A DNA stretch of 64,000 nucleotides, from assembly GCF_027925525.1 (NCBI RefSeq), contig NZ_BSDJ01000007.1, forward strand, positions 124,001 through 188,000, written 5' to 3'. Below, piece by piece: positions 51,215-60,150 of the stretch. The translations under genes and the position numbers were made by a program. The notes below the pieces were generated by a model. The model saw only the letters and a list, made by a program, of their open reading frames with translations. It had not been told where the DNA came from and did no database searches. The stretch is from Paenibacillus tyrphae (lineage in GTDB: Bacteria; Bacillota; Bacilli; Paenibacillales; NBRC-103111). The first letter of the stretch is position 1. Every line of letters starts with the position of its first letter.

Positions 51215-52867
51215 ATGACAACGTACAGCGTACCCGTGATTATCGTCGGAGGAGGCTTGGTCGGCTTGTCCGCCGCCTTGTTTCTAAACCGGCAGGGCAT
51301 TTCTTATCTGTTGGCAGAAAGGCATTCCGGCACGTCCATCCATCCCCGATCCCGCGGCTTCAATCTGCGCACGATGGAGCTGTACCGGAATCTGGGTTTG
51401 GAGCAGCCGATCCGCGAGGCCGGCGCATCCTTGTCGAAAAGCAAGGGGATGTTTACGGCCGAAACGCTGGCCTCCGCCGAGCTGGATCTGCCCCAAAACG
51501 GCGTGCCTGAATCGACGCTTCGCCTTATGAACCCGTTCGTTCCGAACGACGACATCAGTCCTACGCGCGGCAACCGCTGCACGCAGGACGTCGTCGAGCC
51601 GCTCTTGCTGCAGGCTGCACGCGACCGCGGCGGCGATCTGCGCTTTTCGACGGAGCTCCGTTCCTTTCGGCAGGATATCGACGGAGTCACGGCCGAGCTG
51701 GTCGATCGGGCCACCGGAACGGCCTCAACCGTCAGAACCCGCTACCTGATCGCCGCCGACGGAGCGAAAAGCTCGGTCCGGCAAGCGCTAGGCATTTCCA
51801 TGACGGATGAGTACTCGCACGGATTTCTGATCAATATCTACTTTCAGGCAGATCTCCGCGATGTGGTGCAGGGGCACGAATTCAGCATCTGCAACATCCT
51901 GCATCCGGAAGCGACCGGAATGCTCGTCGCCATTAACAACAGCGACCGCTGGTGCTTCCATGCCCCCTACGACCCGCAGAACGAATCGCCGGAGGATTAT
52001 ACGCCGGAACGGTGCAAGGATCTGTTAGCCAAAGCGCTCGGGTTCCCCGGCCTCGACATTCGAATCCTCAGCGTGCTGCCTTGGGAAGCCGCCGAAGGCG
52101 TAGCCGAGCGATTCCAAGCGGGTCGCGTGTTTCTCGCCGGAGACGCGGCGCACGTCATGCCTCCGACCGGAGGTTTCGGAGCGAATACCGGTGTGCAGGA
52201 TGCGCACAACTTGGCTTGGAAGCTGGCGGCGGTGCTGCGCGGCCATGCGGGCCCCGGGCTGCTGGAAACGTATGAACACGAACGCCGGCCCGTCGCCCGG
52301 TTTACGGCGAAGCAGGCCGGCTTGATTGCGGCGAACAGCATGCTGTCCTTGTTCAAAGGGAGAACGGAGGGAACACTCGCCAACGTGCTCGTCACCGCCA
52401 TGGGGTACCGTTACAAGTCGACCGCCGTACTTGCTAGCGACGAGTGCGAAGCGCCGCAAGACCAGCCGGAGTTTCACGCGGCTCCCGGCACCCGGGCCCC
52501 GCACGTCTGGGTCGGGCATCGGAGCGGCCGAATCTCCACGCTGGACTTGTTCGAACGGAGCTTCGTGCTTGTGGCCGGACCCGACGGGGCGCCGTGGCGT
52601 ACAGCTGCCGAAACGGCCCGCGGACGTCTGGGGATCGGCATCGACTGCTATCTGCTCGGGCCGGATGGCGATCTGGCGGACCCCGACGGCCTCGGACAGC
52701 AGGCGTTCAGGCTGAGTCCCGGCGGGGCCGTGCTGGTCCGTCCGGACGGCTTTGTCGCTTGGCGAAGCGATGACGGCGGCACGGACGACTACGGACAGAC
52801 GCTCGTTCTGGCTTTGATGCAGATTTTGAGCCGCGAGTCCGGCGGGCATCCAGCTCAGGACGCATGA
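51215..52867 (+). CDS. FAD-dependent aromatic-type monooxygenase
   Basis: A 550-residue flavoprotein of the phenol hydroxylase / PHBH group, which hydroxylates an aromatic or polyketide-like substrate with NAD(P)H and O2. Motifs: IIVGGGLVGLSAALFL, IAADGAKSSVRQALG (DG motif) and FLAGDAAHVMPPTGGFGANT (GD motif), then a thioredoxin-like C-terminal domain about 440-550. AAAGGAG precedes ATG 51215 (the frame is open earlier but without a site). Related enzymes modify tetracyclines or rifamycins, so antibiotic inactivation is possible; the substrate is not known. Confidence 0.85.
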   Translation: MTTYSVPVIIVGGGLVGLSAALFLNRQGISYLLAERHSGTSIHPRSRGFNLRTMELYRNLGLEQPIREAGASLSKSKGMFTAETLASAELDLPQNGVPESTLRLMNPFVPNDDISPTRGNRCTQDVVEPLLLQAARDRGGDLRFSTELRSFRQDIDGVTAELVDRATGTASTVRTRYLIAADGAKSSVRQALGISMTDEYSHGFLINIYFQADLRDVVQGHEFSICNILHPEATGMLVAINNSDRWCFHAPYDPQNESPEDYTPERCKDLLAKALGFPGLDIRILSVLPWEAAEGVAERFQAGRVFLAGDAAHVMPPTGGFGANTGVQDAHNLAWKLAAVLRGHAGPGLLETYEHERRPVARFTAKQAGLIAANSMLSLFKGRTEGTLANVLVTAMGYRYKSTAVLASDECEAPQDQPEFHAAPGTRAPHVWVGHRSGRISTLDLFERSFVLVAGPDGAPWRTAAETARGRLGIGIDCYLLGPDGDLADPDGLGQQAFRLSPGGAVLVRPDGFVAWRSDDGGTDDYGQTLVLALMQILSRESGGHPAQDA

Positions 52868-52912
52868 CGACGGTGGAAGGCTGTTGGCGCGAAATCGTTC
52901 GAATTCGCGAAT

Positions 52913-52925
52913 CCCGCTCTGCGGG
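52913..52925. terminator. Short hairpin between convergent genes
   Basis: CCCGC and GCGGG around TCT, directly after the chemoreceptor stop. There is no T run; a weak stop at best. Confidence 0.3.
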
Positions 52926-54971
52926 TCACACCTTAAACCGGGACATCAGTTCCCGAAGCTCCTCGACCATGAGCGTCAGCGATTCGGAGGAGGCGGCAAT
53001 CTCCTCCATCGCCGCGAGCTGCTCCTCGCTGGAGGCGGCCACATGCTGCGCATTGGCCGCAGCCTCCCGTGCGATCCGGGACAGCTCCTGCGTCGTTGCG
53101 TTCACCTGCTCGGAGCTGGCGGACATTTGCTGGGAAGCGGCGGAAACCTCTTGGATTTGATCGTCCATCGCATGAATATGATGCAAAATGGCCTGGAACG
53201 CCTCGCCCGCTTGACCAACCAGGCGGGTCCCCCGCTCCATCTCCACGGCGCCCGTTTCCACCGAGGCGGCGGCCTCCGCGGCGAAGCCCCGGATTTGGCC
53301 GATCAGCTCTCCGACCTGCTCGGCGGATTGCTTGGTTTGCTCGGACAGCTTGCGGATCTCGTGGGCCACCACGGCAAACCCTTTGCCGTGCTCCCCGGCC
53401 CTAGCCGCTTCAATCCCCGCGTTCAGCGAGAGCAGATTCGTTTGGTTGCTGATCCCGGTGATCACTTCCATAATTTTGCCGATTTCCCGGGAGCGTGCGT
53501 TGAGCTGTCGGATGATATCGGCCGTCTGCTTGGCGTTCTCGTTCACGTGATTCATGCCGGCTACCGCTTCCTGAATTTTCTCGTTGCCCTCGGAAGCTTT
53601 CGCCGTCGTCTCTTCGGAGGAATCGCGGACTAAGGAAGACGACTCGGCGATGCGCTGAATCCCGAGCGTCAGTTCATCCATCGCCCGGACGGTTTCCTCC
53701 GCTCCCCGAAGCTGCACATCGGAACCCATCGCCACCTCCTGAATCGTCGTAGAAATGTTTTCCGCCACTTTGCTGGTCTGTTCGGCGCTGGCGGACAGCT
53801 GCTCGGAGGTGGACGCGGCATGCAGCGTATGCTCGGACACCTTATTCAGCATCTGTCTAAGCTCGCTGGTCGTCCGGTTAAAGTGCTCGGACATTTGCCC
53901 GAATTCGTCTCGGCTCGAGACTGTAATGTGATGCGTGAAATCCCCGGCCGCCAGCTTCTCGGACAGCTTGTTCAGCTTGGCGATTTGAACGGTAATCCCG
54001 CGGCTGTAGACCAGAATGACCGCCGCGATCAGCACAATCCCCGCCAGTCCGATCAGACAGAGCTTAAACAGCAGCTGCGTAAGCGGCTCCGTCAATTCCT
54101 TGTCCGGCATCACGACCGCGAGAATCCACTGCGTCCTTGGAATTTCTTTATAGAAAACATGATTCACGCCGTTTGCGCCTGCGTACGTCGTGTTCCCGTT
54201 TTTGTTTTGCAGCAGCTCTTGACCCAAACCGGCCAAGGCGGAGTCGGTGTCCTGCTGGAGCTTGGATTTCATGACTTTCCCCTGATCCGGGCCGGCCAAA
54301 TAGGTGCCATCCTTATGCATAAGCAACGCCCAGCCCGTGGCCCCGACTTTCATGTCCGACACGGTCTTTTGCAGCGTGGATAGATCGATATCGCCCGTCA
54401 CCACGCCGATAAACTGTTTCCCGGCATTATAGACGGGAGCCGACGCCGTCACCATGGACACCTTCGTTATTTCATCGTAATACGGATCGGTATAAACGGC
54501 AGCCTTTTGATTGACGCCGGCTTTGTACCAGTTTTTGCTCAAATAATCGTAGTTGGGATCGTTGTAGTCTTCCGTCGATTTGATGCTGTCCTTGTCCCGA
54601 AAGGCATACGTGGAGAAATATTTTGTTTTCGCGTTATAGGCGCCGGGTTCGAAAAAAATCCCGAGACCGAACGTCTCCCCGTTCACTTGCAAACCGCCCT
54701 TCGTCATGGACTGGTAATCCTGAAGCGTGAGCTTCGTATAGGTATCCGCGACTGAATGGGCGATCATCTCGGGCAGCCTCGTATGCGCAACGAGCCGGGT
54801 GTCGATATCGTTCGCGATGCTCTTCAATTGCTCGTTCATGCCATATTTGCTCTGGTCGAGAATGATCCCCTTGGCATAAACATAAGCGGCGACTAGGACG
54901 GCAGCAAACAAAACAAGCACAGCAGGCATAAACAAGAGGAACGTTTTGGCTTTGACGCTTCGAAGTCTCAT
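52926..54971 (-). CDS. Methyl-accepting chemotaxis protein with dCache sensor
   Basis: A 681-residue chemoreceptor. First helix [20 protein letters not shown], an extracellular dCache-like sensor about 35-300 ([36 protein letters not shown]), second helix [22 protein letters not shown], then the coiled-coil signalling domain with tip [28 protein letters not shown] lies nine bases before ATG 54971. It should control flagellar rotation through CheA/CheW; the ligand may be an amino or organic acid. Confidence 0.92.
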   Translation of the reverse strand: MRLRSVKAKTFLLFMPAVLVLFAAVLVAAYVYAKGIILDQSKYGMNEQLKSIANDIDTRLVAHTRLPEMIAHSVADTYTKLTLQDYQSMTKGGLQVNGETFGLGIFFEPGAYNAKTKYFSTYAFRDKDSIKSTEDYNDPNYDYLSKNWYKAGVNQKAAVYTDPYYDEITKVSMVTASAPVYNAGKQFIGVVTGDIDLSTLQKTVSDMKVGATGWALLMHKDGTYLAGPDQGKVMKSKLQQDTDSALAGLGQELLQNKNGNTTYAGANGVNHVFYKEIPRTQWILAVVMPDKELTEPLTQLLFKLCLIGLAGIVLIAAVILVYSRGITVQIAKLNKLSEKLAAGDFTHHITVSSRDEFGQMSEHFNRTTSELRQMLNKVSEHTLHAASTSEQLSASAEQTSKVAENISTTIQEVAMGSDVQLRGAEETVRAMDELTLGIQRIAESSSLVRDSSEETTAKASEGNEKIQEAVAGMNHVNENAKQTADIIRQLNARSREIGKIMEVITGISNQTNLLSLNAGIEAARAGEHGKGFAVVAHEIRKLSEQTKQSAEQVGELIGQIRGFAAEAAASVETGAVEMERGTRLVGQAGEAFQAILHHIHAMDDQIQEVSAASQQMSASSEQVNATTQELSRIAREAAANAQHVAASSEEQLAAMEEIAASSESLTLMVEELRELMSRFKV

Positions 54972-55130
54972 GAAGGCAGCTCCCTTTCGGACGCAAAATT
55001 TAGAGGAATATGCTGAACATAATTCGACATATTTCGCCAAAACCCTCTGGCTCCCGCAAGTTTACAAAGCATTTATATTTTCGCCCAAGCAGCGGCTCAG
55101 CTCCCTCTATTCGGCCGGTCGATGAATCGC

Positions 55131-55162
55131 AAAAAGCCCCAGTCCGGATTGTGGGACTGGGG
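55131..55162 (-). terminator. Terminator of the second stalk-like gene
   Basis: CCCCAGTCC (55137-55145) and GGACTGGGG (55154-55162) form a nine-base-pair stem, followed on the minus strand by five T (55131-55135). It lies about 90 bases past the stop at 55255. Confidence 0.8.
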
Positions 55163-55254
55163 ATGGAGCGGATCTTCTTATGCATCTTCCTAATCCGCCA
55201 TAAAATACTTTCTTCGAACCGCATCGATATGCATCAACTCCAACGTCATGCTAT

Positions 55255-56775
55255 TTATGGCGAGGCGAGCAGTTCAGTATCGTACCATCTGCCCGTTTTG
55301 TTATCCGAGTAGTTGAATATCGTATTGTTCTTTGTGCGTAGGAGGTAAAATTTGCGGTCGCTCCCCATATAGACACTCTTGTTCAGGCTCGGACGGTCCG
55401 GAGAACTCTCTTCCTTGGCCAATGCATCCAAAGCGTCGGCTTTGGAGACGTTGAAGCCGGTGTCCAGCCAGTAATACCCTTGCGTATCCTGAGGCGTAAA
55501 ATTTCCGTCGTTGCTTATGCCGCTGCGGTAAATAAGCAGCTTTCCATCATCCGTTAACAAATCCTTCAGTCCCGGAGTCGATACGCCGGGCACCACAATA
55601 CCCGATTCGCTCAGCGCCTCGTTCGCCAGACGGACGTTGCCCTTGGCGTCCAACAGCGCAATCCGTCGGGAGCCGGCCAGCAGCTTCCCGTGCATCAGAT
55701 CGACACCGTTGGAAACCAGCCAGAAACTCCCGTCGTCATTTGCAATGATCCGATCCAGAGGCTGCTGCAGCTCCTTGATTTCCGATACCTCTTTCCGAAG
55801 AATCAGGAACGTGCGATATTCATATAATGAATGGCCGGTATTGTAAGCCGTGGTTTTTTCAACGGACACCAGCGTTATGCCGGAAGGCAGCTCAAAACGC
55901 GTACCCTTCAGTTCCCTGATTTCCGCCATGCCCGCTTCTCCCGGACTTACCGTAATCTGCTCCTTGGTCAGCAGACGCAGCCCTTGATAATACAGCCCGT
56001 CGTCCTTCGTCTCCAAAGAAACCGGTTCGCCTGCGTTCTTCCTCTCCAGCTCTTCGACGCGCTTTCGCTGCTCCCCCGTCTCTTCTTCGGTCATCCATAC
56101 CGGCGTCTCTTCCAATGACTTTTTTACTTTCAGGCCGCCGCGGCCCGGTTCCGTAACAAGCTCGGGGTACATATACAAGTAATCCGTATCGTCGTAGTAA
56201 ATCGCCCCGAGCACCTGTTGCTGTCCGCCGATGACGTTCAATCCTTTAGTATCATCCCATACGAGCTCCAGTCCCAGCATGTCGTGAGCGTATTTCCAAG
56301 TCAGCGGCAAATAAGTGACGTCGTTCCATTCCAGCAATGGAAACGGCTCGCTCCCGTTATCGATATAGCTGTTGCCTATCGTCACCGGGAAATCGGGCAT
56401 GGTCGCCGTATACGCGCGATTTCGCGGGTTGGCCCCGGACAAGTCGGGGCGGAACGCCTCCTTTTTCCATCCGATAAAGCGTCCGCTTAATTGCCCTCCC
56501 CCTCTACCGAGCTGCAGCCCCTTTTCCTGATCAAAGGAAAGCGAGATGGCGAGCGCCCGGGTATATTCCCAGGTGAGCGGCAAATAAGTTATGTCCTTGT
56601 ACACGAAAAAAGGGTATTTCAGCTTCGAATTATCCAGCGCCTGACCGTTGATGAGCACGGAAAAATCGGGGAGCCGCACTTTCTTGTCTCCAGAAGCCGC
56701 TTGAATCGCCGCGGGGAAACAAAGAAGCAGTATCGCCCATAGCGTCAGCCAGGCCAAAGGCTTTTTCCAGTTCAT
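55255..56775 (-). CDS. Secreted stalk-like protein, paralogue of 30132
   Basis: A 506-residue exported protein with signal peptide (WLTLWAILLLCFPAAIQAAS). Two repeats match those of the 30132 gene: VLINGQALDNSKLKYPFFVY with ITYLPLTWEYTRAL, and VTIGNSYIDNGSEPFPLLEW with VTYLPLTWKYAHD. The C-terminal part has GYYWLDTGFNVSKAD. AAAGGAGGATG lies just before ATG 56775. The role is not known; the shared layout suggests a surface protein of related function. Confidence 0.75.
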   Translation of the reverse strand: MNWKKPLAWLTLWAILLLCFPAAIQAASGDKKVRLPDFSVLINGQALDNSKLKYPFFVYKDITYLPLTWEYTRALAISLSFDQEKGLQLGRGGGQLSGRFIGWKKEAFRPDLSGANPRNRAYTATMPDFPVTIGNSYIDNGSEPFPLLEWNDVTYLPLTWKYAHDMLGLELVWDDTKGLNVIGGQQQVLGAIYYDDTDYLYMYPELVTEPGRGGLKVKKSLEETPVWMTEEETGEQRKRVEELERKNAGEPVSLETKDDGLYYQGLRLLTKEQITVSPGEAGMAEIRELKGTRFELPSGITLVSVEKTTAYNTGHSLYEYRTFLILRKEVSEIKELQQPLDRIIANDDGSFWLVSNGVDLMHGKLLAGSRRIALLDAKGNVRLANEALSESGIVVPGVSTPGLKDLLTDDGKLLIYRSGISNDGNFTPQDTQGYYWLDTGFNVSKADALDALAKEESSPDRPSLNKSVYMGSDRKFYLLRTKNNTIFNYSDNKTGRWYDTELLASP

Positions 56776-56845
56776 GGAACATCCTCCTTTTGACCATTAG
56801 ACGCGAAGGCGTGCAAATGGTTGCTTAAGCAAGCACTGCACCCGC

Positions 56846-57709
56846 CTATATCTGATTTCCGCGCAAAAAAGCCAGCATCGCCTCGTCCGTCTCCTCCGCG
56901 CCCTTCCCGAGCCAAATCAAGTGGCCCCATGTATCCAACAGCCGAAGCTCCGACTGCGGAAGATGGCGATGCGCGTGAAATGCGTGCTCTAACGGGACGA
57001 GCCGGTCGTTTTTGCTGTGCAGTACGAGGGCCGGGCATCGTACTAGTTCCAGCTCCGACGGGACGATGTCCCCGGTCTGGGACAAATCGATGAAAAAGCC
57101 GTCGCCCGACCGCTGCCGGTTGTTCATCCGCCGGAACGCTTCCCAATCCCCCTCGCCGATCTTGGCGACGATTTCGCTACGGGACAGCATGCTGAACGAA
57201 GGCGCCATCTGCCGGAAAAGGAAGCGCGGAAACCGGTTGTTCAAGCGGCCGAGCAGCTTCCAGACCGCCTTTTCCGCAGGAGGAAGGAATAGCAGCCGCG
57301 CTACGCGATATTCCTTGTCCTGCGGAGTCAGCCAAGCCTTCGTCACCGCGCATTGCAGCGTGAACGTGCGGACACGATTAGGGAACAGCGAAGCGAAGCG
57401 AATGCCGCTCGGGCCGCCGGCCGAGACGGCCAGCAAATGCACTCCGCCAAGCTGCAGCCGGTCCAGCAAAGCATTGTACGCCCGGCAGGCCCGGGTCAAG
57501 CTCGACCCGAGCTCCTTGGAGGTGCCGCCGTACCCCGCCCGGGACGGAGTAATCAGGGAATAGCCCTGACGGATCAAGGCCTCGTAGCCAAACTCCTCGT
57601 AACAGTTGGAATGTCCGCCGTGCATTACAAGAATCGGCTCGCCCTCTCCTGCAACCGAGTATTCCAGTAGCTGGTCTTCAAAACGGCAAACGTCCACACG
57701 TCGGTTCAT
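56846..57709 (-). CDS. Alpha/beta hydrolase
   Basis: A 287-residue hydrolase. The triad is visible: Ser in LLAVSAGGPSG (first Gly of GxSxG replaced by Ala), Asp in LHSKNDRLVP and His in LDTWGHLIWLG. MHGGHSN is the oxyanion-hole HGG region. Its start overlaps the TetR stop by four bases, placing it last in a serine hydrolase-TetR-hydrolase operon. Esterase, lactonase or lipase-like activity is likely; substrate unknown. Confidence 0.83.
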   Translation of the reverse strand: MNRRVDVCRFEDQLLEYSVAGEGEPILVMHGGHSNCYEEFGYEALIRQGYSLITPSRAGYGGTSKELGSSLTRACRAYNALLDRLQLGGVHLLAVSAGGPSGIRFASLFPNRVRTFTLQCAVTKAWLTPQDKEYRVARLLFLPPAEKAVWKLLGRLNNRFPRFLFRQMAPSFSMLSRSEIVAKIGEGDWEAFRRMNNRQRSGDGFFIDLSQTGDIVPSELELVRCPALVLHSKNDRLVPLEHAFHAHRHLPQSELRLLDTWGHLIWLGKGAEETDEAMLAFLRGNQI

Positions 57710-58326
57710 TGGCCTTCTCTCGTTCCATCGCCATCCGAAGCCGTCAGTCCGTTGACGACAAAACGGATCAGCAGTTCCACCACCCGCTCGTAGACGTCCC
57801 CGAGCTCGGCTTTATGCAACGAGACGAAGACGATCGCCCGAAGCAGCCCGGACACGACCTCATGCTCCAGCGGAAGCATAGCCCCTTGGCTCTGCCATTT
57901 CTCGAAGAGCCCCTGCGCGGCGCGGGTATCCTCCTCCGCATGCTGCTGCAGCGTTTCCTGCGGCAGCTTCCGGACGAGCTGCTCCCATTCGTCCTGCCGG
58001 AATACCCGCTGCAAAAAAGGATTCGCATCGATCGTCTCAAAGCTTGCTCGGAACAGCTCGTGGAGCAGGACTTTAGGCGGAAGCTCCGAGGACATCATAT
58101 CCGCCAGCAGCCGGTCTTTGAAGCTTTCCTCCCGCTTGGCGATTTCGAAGTACAGCTCCTCTTTGGTGTTAAAAAAACTGTAGAACGAGCCCTTCGCGAT
58201 GCCGCAAGCGGCCACGATATCGTCCAGGCTTGTCTTCTTCAAGCCGTACTGGACGAACAGTTCCTTTCCTTTAGATAACAAGCATTCGCGAATCGCTTCT
58301 TTTTCCTCTTTGCGAAATTTGGGCAT
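57706..58326 (-). CDS. TetR-family regulator
   Basis: A 206-residue TetR protein. LFVQYGLKKTSLDDIVAACG then IAKGSFYSFFNTKEELYFEI form the DNA-binding domain; the C-terminal ~140 residues form the ligand-binding bundle. GGGGGAGGAAG inside the end of the preceding gene is its ribosome binding site, so the two are coupled. The perfect 11-base palindrome upstream of the operon (59581-59614) is the natural operator. Confidence 0.9.
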   Translation of the reverse strand: MPKFRKEEKEAIRECLLSKGKELFVQYGLKKTSLDDIVAACGIAKGSFYSFFNTKEELYFEIAKREESFKDRLLADMMSSELPPKVLLHELFRASFETIDANPFLQRVFRQDEWEQLVRKLPQETLQQHAEEDTRAAQGLFEKWQSQGAMLPLEHEVVSGLLRAIVFVSLHKAELGDVYERVVELLIRFVVNGLTASDGDGTREGQ

Positions 58327-58327
58327 C

Positions 58328-59557
58328 TTACTCTTCCTCCCCCATTGATTTCAGACAGTCGTATACCGCGCGGCGCACGGCATTTTCCCGCGGATTGCGG
58401 TCCATATACCCGCCGATCCGGTTCAAAACGTAGGCGTAGCCGATCCCATGATCGGGGTCCGCGAAGCAGAACGAGCCCCCCGCGCCGGGATGCCCGAACG
58501 CGTGCAGGCTGCTGCCGAACATCCGCTTGGGGATCGGCTTCCACAGCCCGAGCGAATAACCGAGGTCGACCCGGTTTACCCGGTCGAACCAGCCCGAGGC
58601 AGGCGGCTCCGCAGGCCGGCACAGCTCCTTCAGCGTAGAGGCAGCCAGCCCGAGCTTCTCCCCACCCGTAGCGAATTCGCCGTAAATCCGCGCCATGGCC
58701 CGGGCCTCGCCGATTCCGTTGCCTGACGGGAACTCGATTGACAGCATGTCCCGATCGTTGAAGTTCACGTTGGCCACCAGCCGTCTGCGGTCCACCATGC
58801 TGCGGGACGTAAGCGATCTCGGATTCAAAAATCCGGCGAACAGCGCCATCGGGATTTCATGAAGGTGAAACAATAAGTCCAAGGGACTATCGATCCCCCG
58901 GATCTTGGCGAGTCTCGAATCCGGCACCTCGTCCGGCAAGCCGATGTAAAATTCCGCTTGCAGCGGCGCGCAGATTTCCTCCTGCAGCTGCCGCCCGAGG
59001 CTTCGGCCCCGGGGATCGGTCCGCCTCAGCAGCTCCCCGATAAACCAGCCGATCGTCCACGTATGATAGCCGTGCGCCGAGCCCGGCTCCCATTCCGGCT
59101 TCATCTCCGCCAGCTTGCCTGCGACGTTCGCCGTATCCAAATCGGCGTACCGGCGGAGCTCCAGCCCATCCAGCGCGCACAAGCCGGCCTGATGAGACAG
59201 CAGCTGCCGGATCGTGATCCGCTCCTTCCCGTGCTTCCCGAATTCCGGCCAATACCGCGCTACCGGGTCGTCGTAACCAAACCACCCCCGCGAATGAGCC
59301 ACGGCGGCACACAGCGCCGCGAACCCTTTCGTGCTGGAAAACACGGGAACCATCGTATGCTCCTCCCACGGAATCCGCCGTACCGGGTCCGCGTATCCGC
59401 CCCACAGGTCAACCCCCTTCTCGCCTCGCCAATAGACGGCGCACGCGGCACCGGTTTCCCCAAGCCACTCGAAATTGCGCACAAAAGCCTCTTTTACACC
59501 CTCAAAACCCCACTTAACCGTTCCGCCGACGAGGGTGGACTTCTTCGATCGTATCAT
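58328..59557 (-). CDS. Serine hydrolase of the beta-lactamase class C/esterase family
   Basis: A 409-residue hydrolase. SxxK motif in VFSSTKGFAAL carries the nucleophile; the YxN-type region is near YHTWTIGWFIGELL, and HPGAGGSFCFAD supplies the third HxG motif. EstB-like esterases and beta-lactamase-like hydrolases share this layout; no signal peptide is seen, so it is cytosolic and more likely an esterase. AGAGGCGA lies 11 bases before ATG 59557. First gene of the operon. Confidence 0.87.
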   Translation of the reverse strand: MIRSKKSTLVGGTVKWGFEGVKEAFVRNFEWLGETGAACAVYWRGEKGVDLWGGYADPVRRIPWEEHTMVPVFSSTKGFAALCAAVAHSRGWFGYDDPVARYWPEFGKHGKERITIRQLLSHQAGLCALDGLELRRYADLDTANVAGKLAEMKPEWEPGSAHGYHTWTIGWFIGELLRRTDPRGRSLGRQLQEEICAPLQAEFYIGLPDEVPDSRLAKIRGIDSPLDLLFHLHEIPMALFAGFLNPRSLTSRSMVDRRRLVANVNFNDRDMLSIEFPSGNGIGEARAMARIYGEFATGGEKLGLAASTLKELCRPAEPPASGWFDRVNRVDLGYSLGLWKPIPKRMFGSSLHAFGHPGAGGSFCFADPDHGIGYAYVLNRIGGYMDRNPRENAVRRAVYDCLKSMGEEE

Positions 59558-59580
59558 GATAATGTCGCCTCTTATTTATT

Positions 59581-59614
59581 TTATATGACTAAAATATAAT
59601 TTATAGTCATATAA
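59581..59614. promoter_or_regulatory. Perfect 11-base palindrome, TetR operator candidate
   Basis: TTATATGACTA (59581-59591) and TAGTCATATAA (59604-59614) are exact reverse complements separated by 12 bases. They cover the -10 and spacer of the operon promoter, ideal for repression. Confidence 0.75.
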
Positions 59615-59621
59615 ATAGCAA
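59593..59621 (-). promoter_or_regulatory. Promoter of the hydrolase-TetR operon
   Basis: Minus strand TTGCTA (59616-59621), 17 bases, TATATT (59593-59598). Confidence 0.55.
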
Positions 59622-59622
59622 T

Positions 59623-59644
59623 AAAAAAAGCTTCTTACCGAAGC
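59623..59644 (-). terminator. Terminator of the toxin transcript
   Basis: GCTTC (59640-59644 read on the minus strand) and GAAGC (59630-59634) with a five-base loop, followed by seven T on the minus strand. It lies about 135 bases after the toxin stop, giving a long 3' untranslated region as in Bacillus type I toxin mRNAs. Confidence 0.65.
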
Positions 59645-59777
59645 CCATTCAACAGAAATCGAATTCTCTCCTCAAAAAAGATGAGTCAGATCGGATGATC
59701 CAACTCATTAATCAACTTGTAATTGGCGGATGTTTCTCAGTCAGTATGGTTTCACACCAAAACAAGAACCAAGCGGA

Positions 59778-59864
59778 TTATTTCCTCTTTTCAATATAAC
59801 CCAACAATGTAATTATAAACATTCCGAACGCGAAGAGAACAGAAAGAGCCTGAAATAAATCCAT
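59778..59864 (-). CDS. 28-residue holin-like toxin peptide (type I toxin family)
   Basis: The peptide begins MDLFQALSVLFAFGMFIITL and ends GYIEKRK: a short acidic N-terminus, one membrane helix, a positive tail. This is the pattern of the holin-like toxin family (TxpA/BsrG relatives), which insert into the membrane and are silenced by an antisense RNA. AAAGGAGGAGG lies eight bases before ATG 59864. The terminator 135 bases downstream fits a long mRNA. An antisense RNA on the plus strand over 59640-59780 is expected, but I could not point to a sure promoter for it. Confidence 0.65.
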   Translation of the reverse strand: MDLFQALSVLFAFGMFIITLLGYIEKRK

Positions 59865-60026
59865 TTAACAGCCTCCTCCTTTCGAAGAGCTGCTCCACCA
59901 TCTTACAAGTTGTACTTTAAATTTAGCCCAAAATGGTTAAAACTGGTAGAACATTAAGAACTATTTTTGAACTTTTTGTTTCAACATTTTTCGCTAGCGA
60001 ATGTTGGCTTGTCAGGGAATACTAGG

Positions 60027-60064
60027 TGCAAGCTTGACGAACCGTCGGGAATGACAAGCTTGCA
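60027..60064. promoter_or_regulatory. Perfect 10-base inverted repeat upstream of the sensor operon
   Basis: TGCAAGCTTG (60027-60036) and CAAGCTTGCA (60055-60064) are exact reverse complements, 18 bases apart, ending about 20 bases before the -35 element. This is an activator-type position; an AraC-type regulator (YesN-like, encoded in the operon) is a candidate. Confidence 0.5.
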
Positions 60065-60083
60065 AATTCCGGGTAGTCCTACG

Positions 60084-60112
60084 TTTACTCCCGGGAAGCC
60101 GTCACGTATAAT
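60084..60112 (+). promoter_or_regulatory. Promoter of the sensor operon
   Basis: TTTACT (60084-60089), 17 bases, TATAAT (60107-60112), about 40 bases before ATG 60151. Confidence 0.7.
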
Positions 60113-60150
60113 GAGCCTATATTTCAACGCGGAATATAAGGAGCGTCCGC

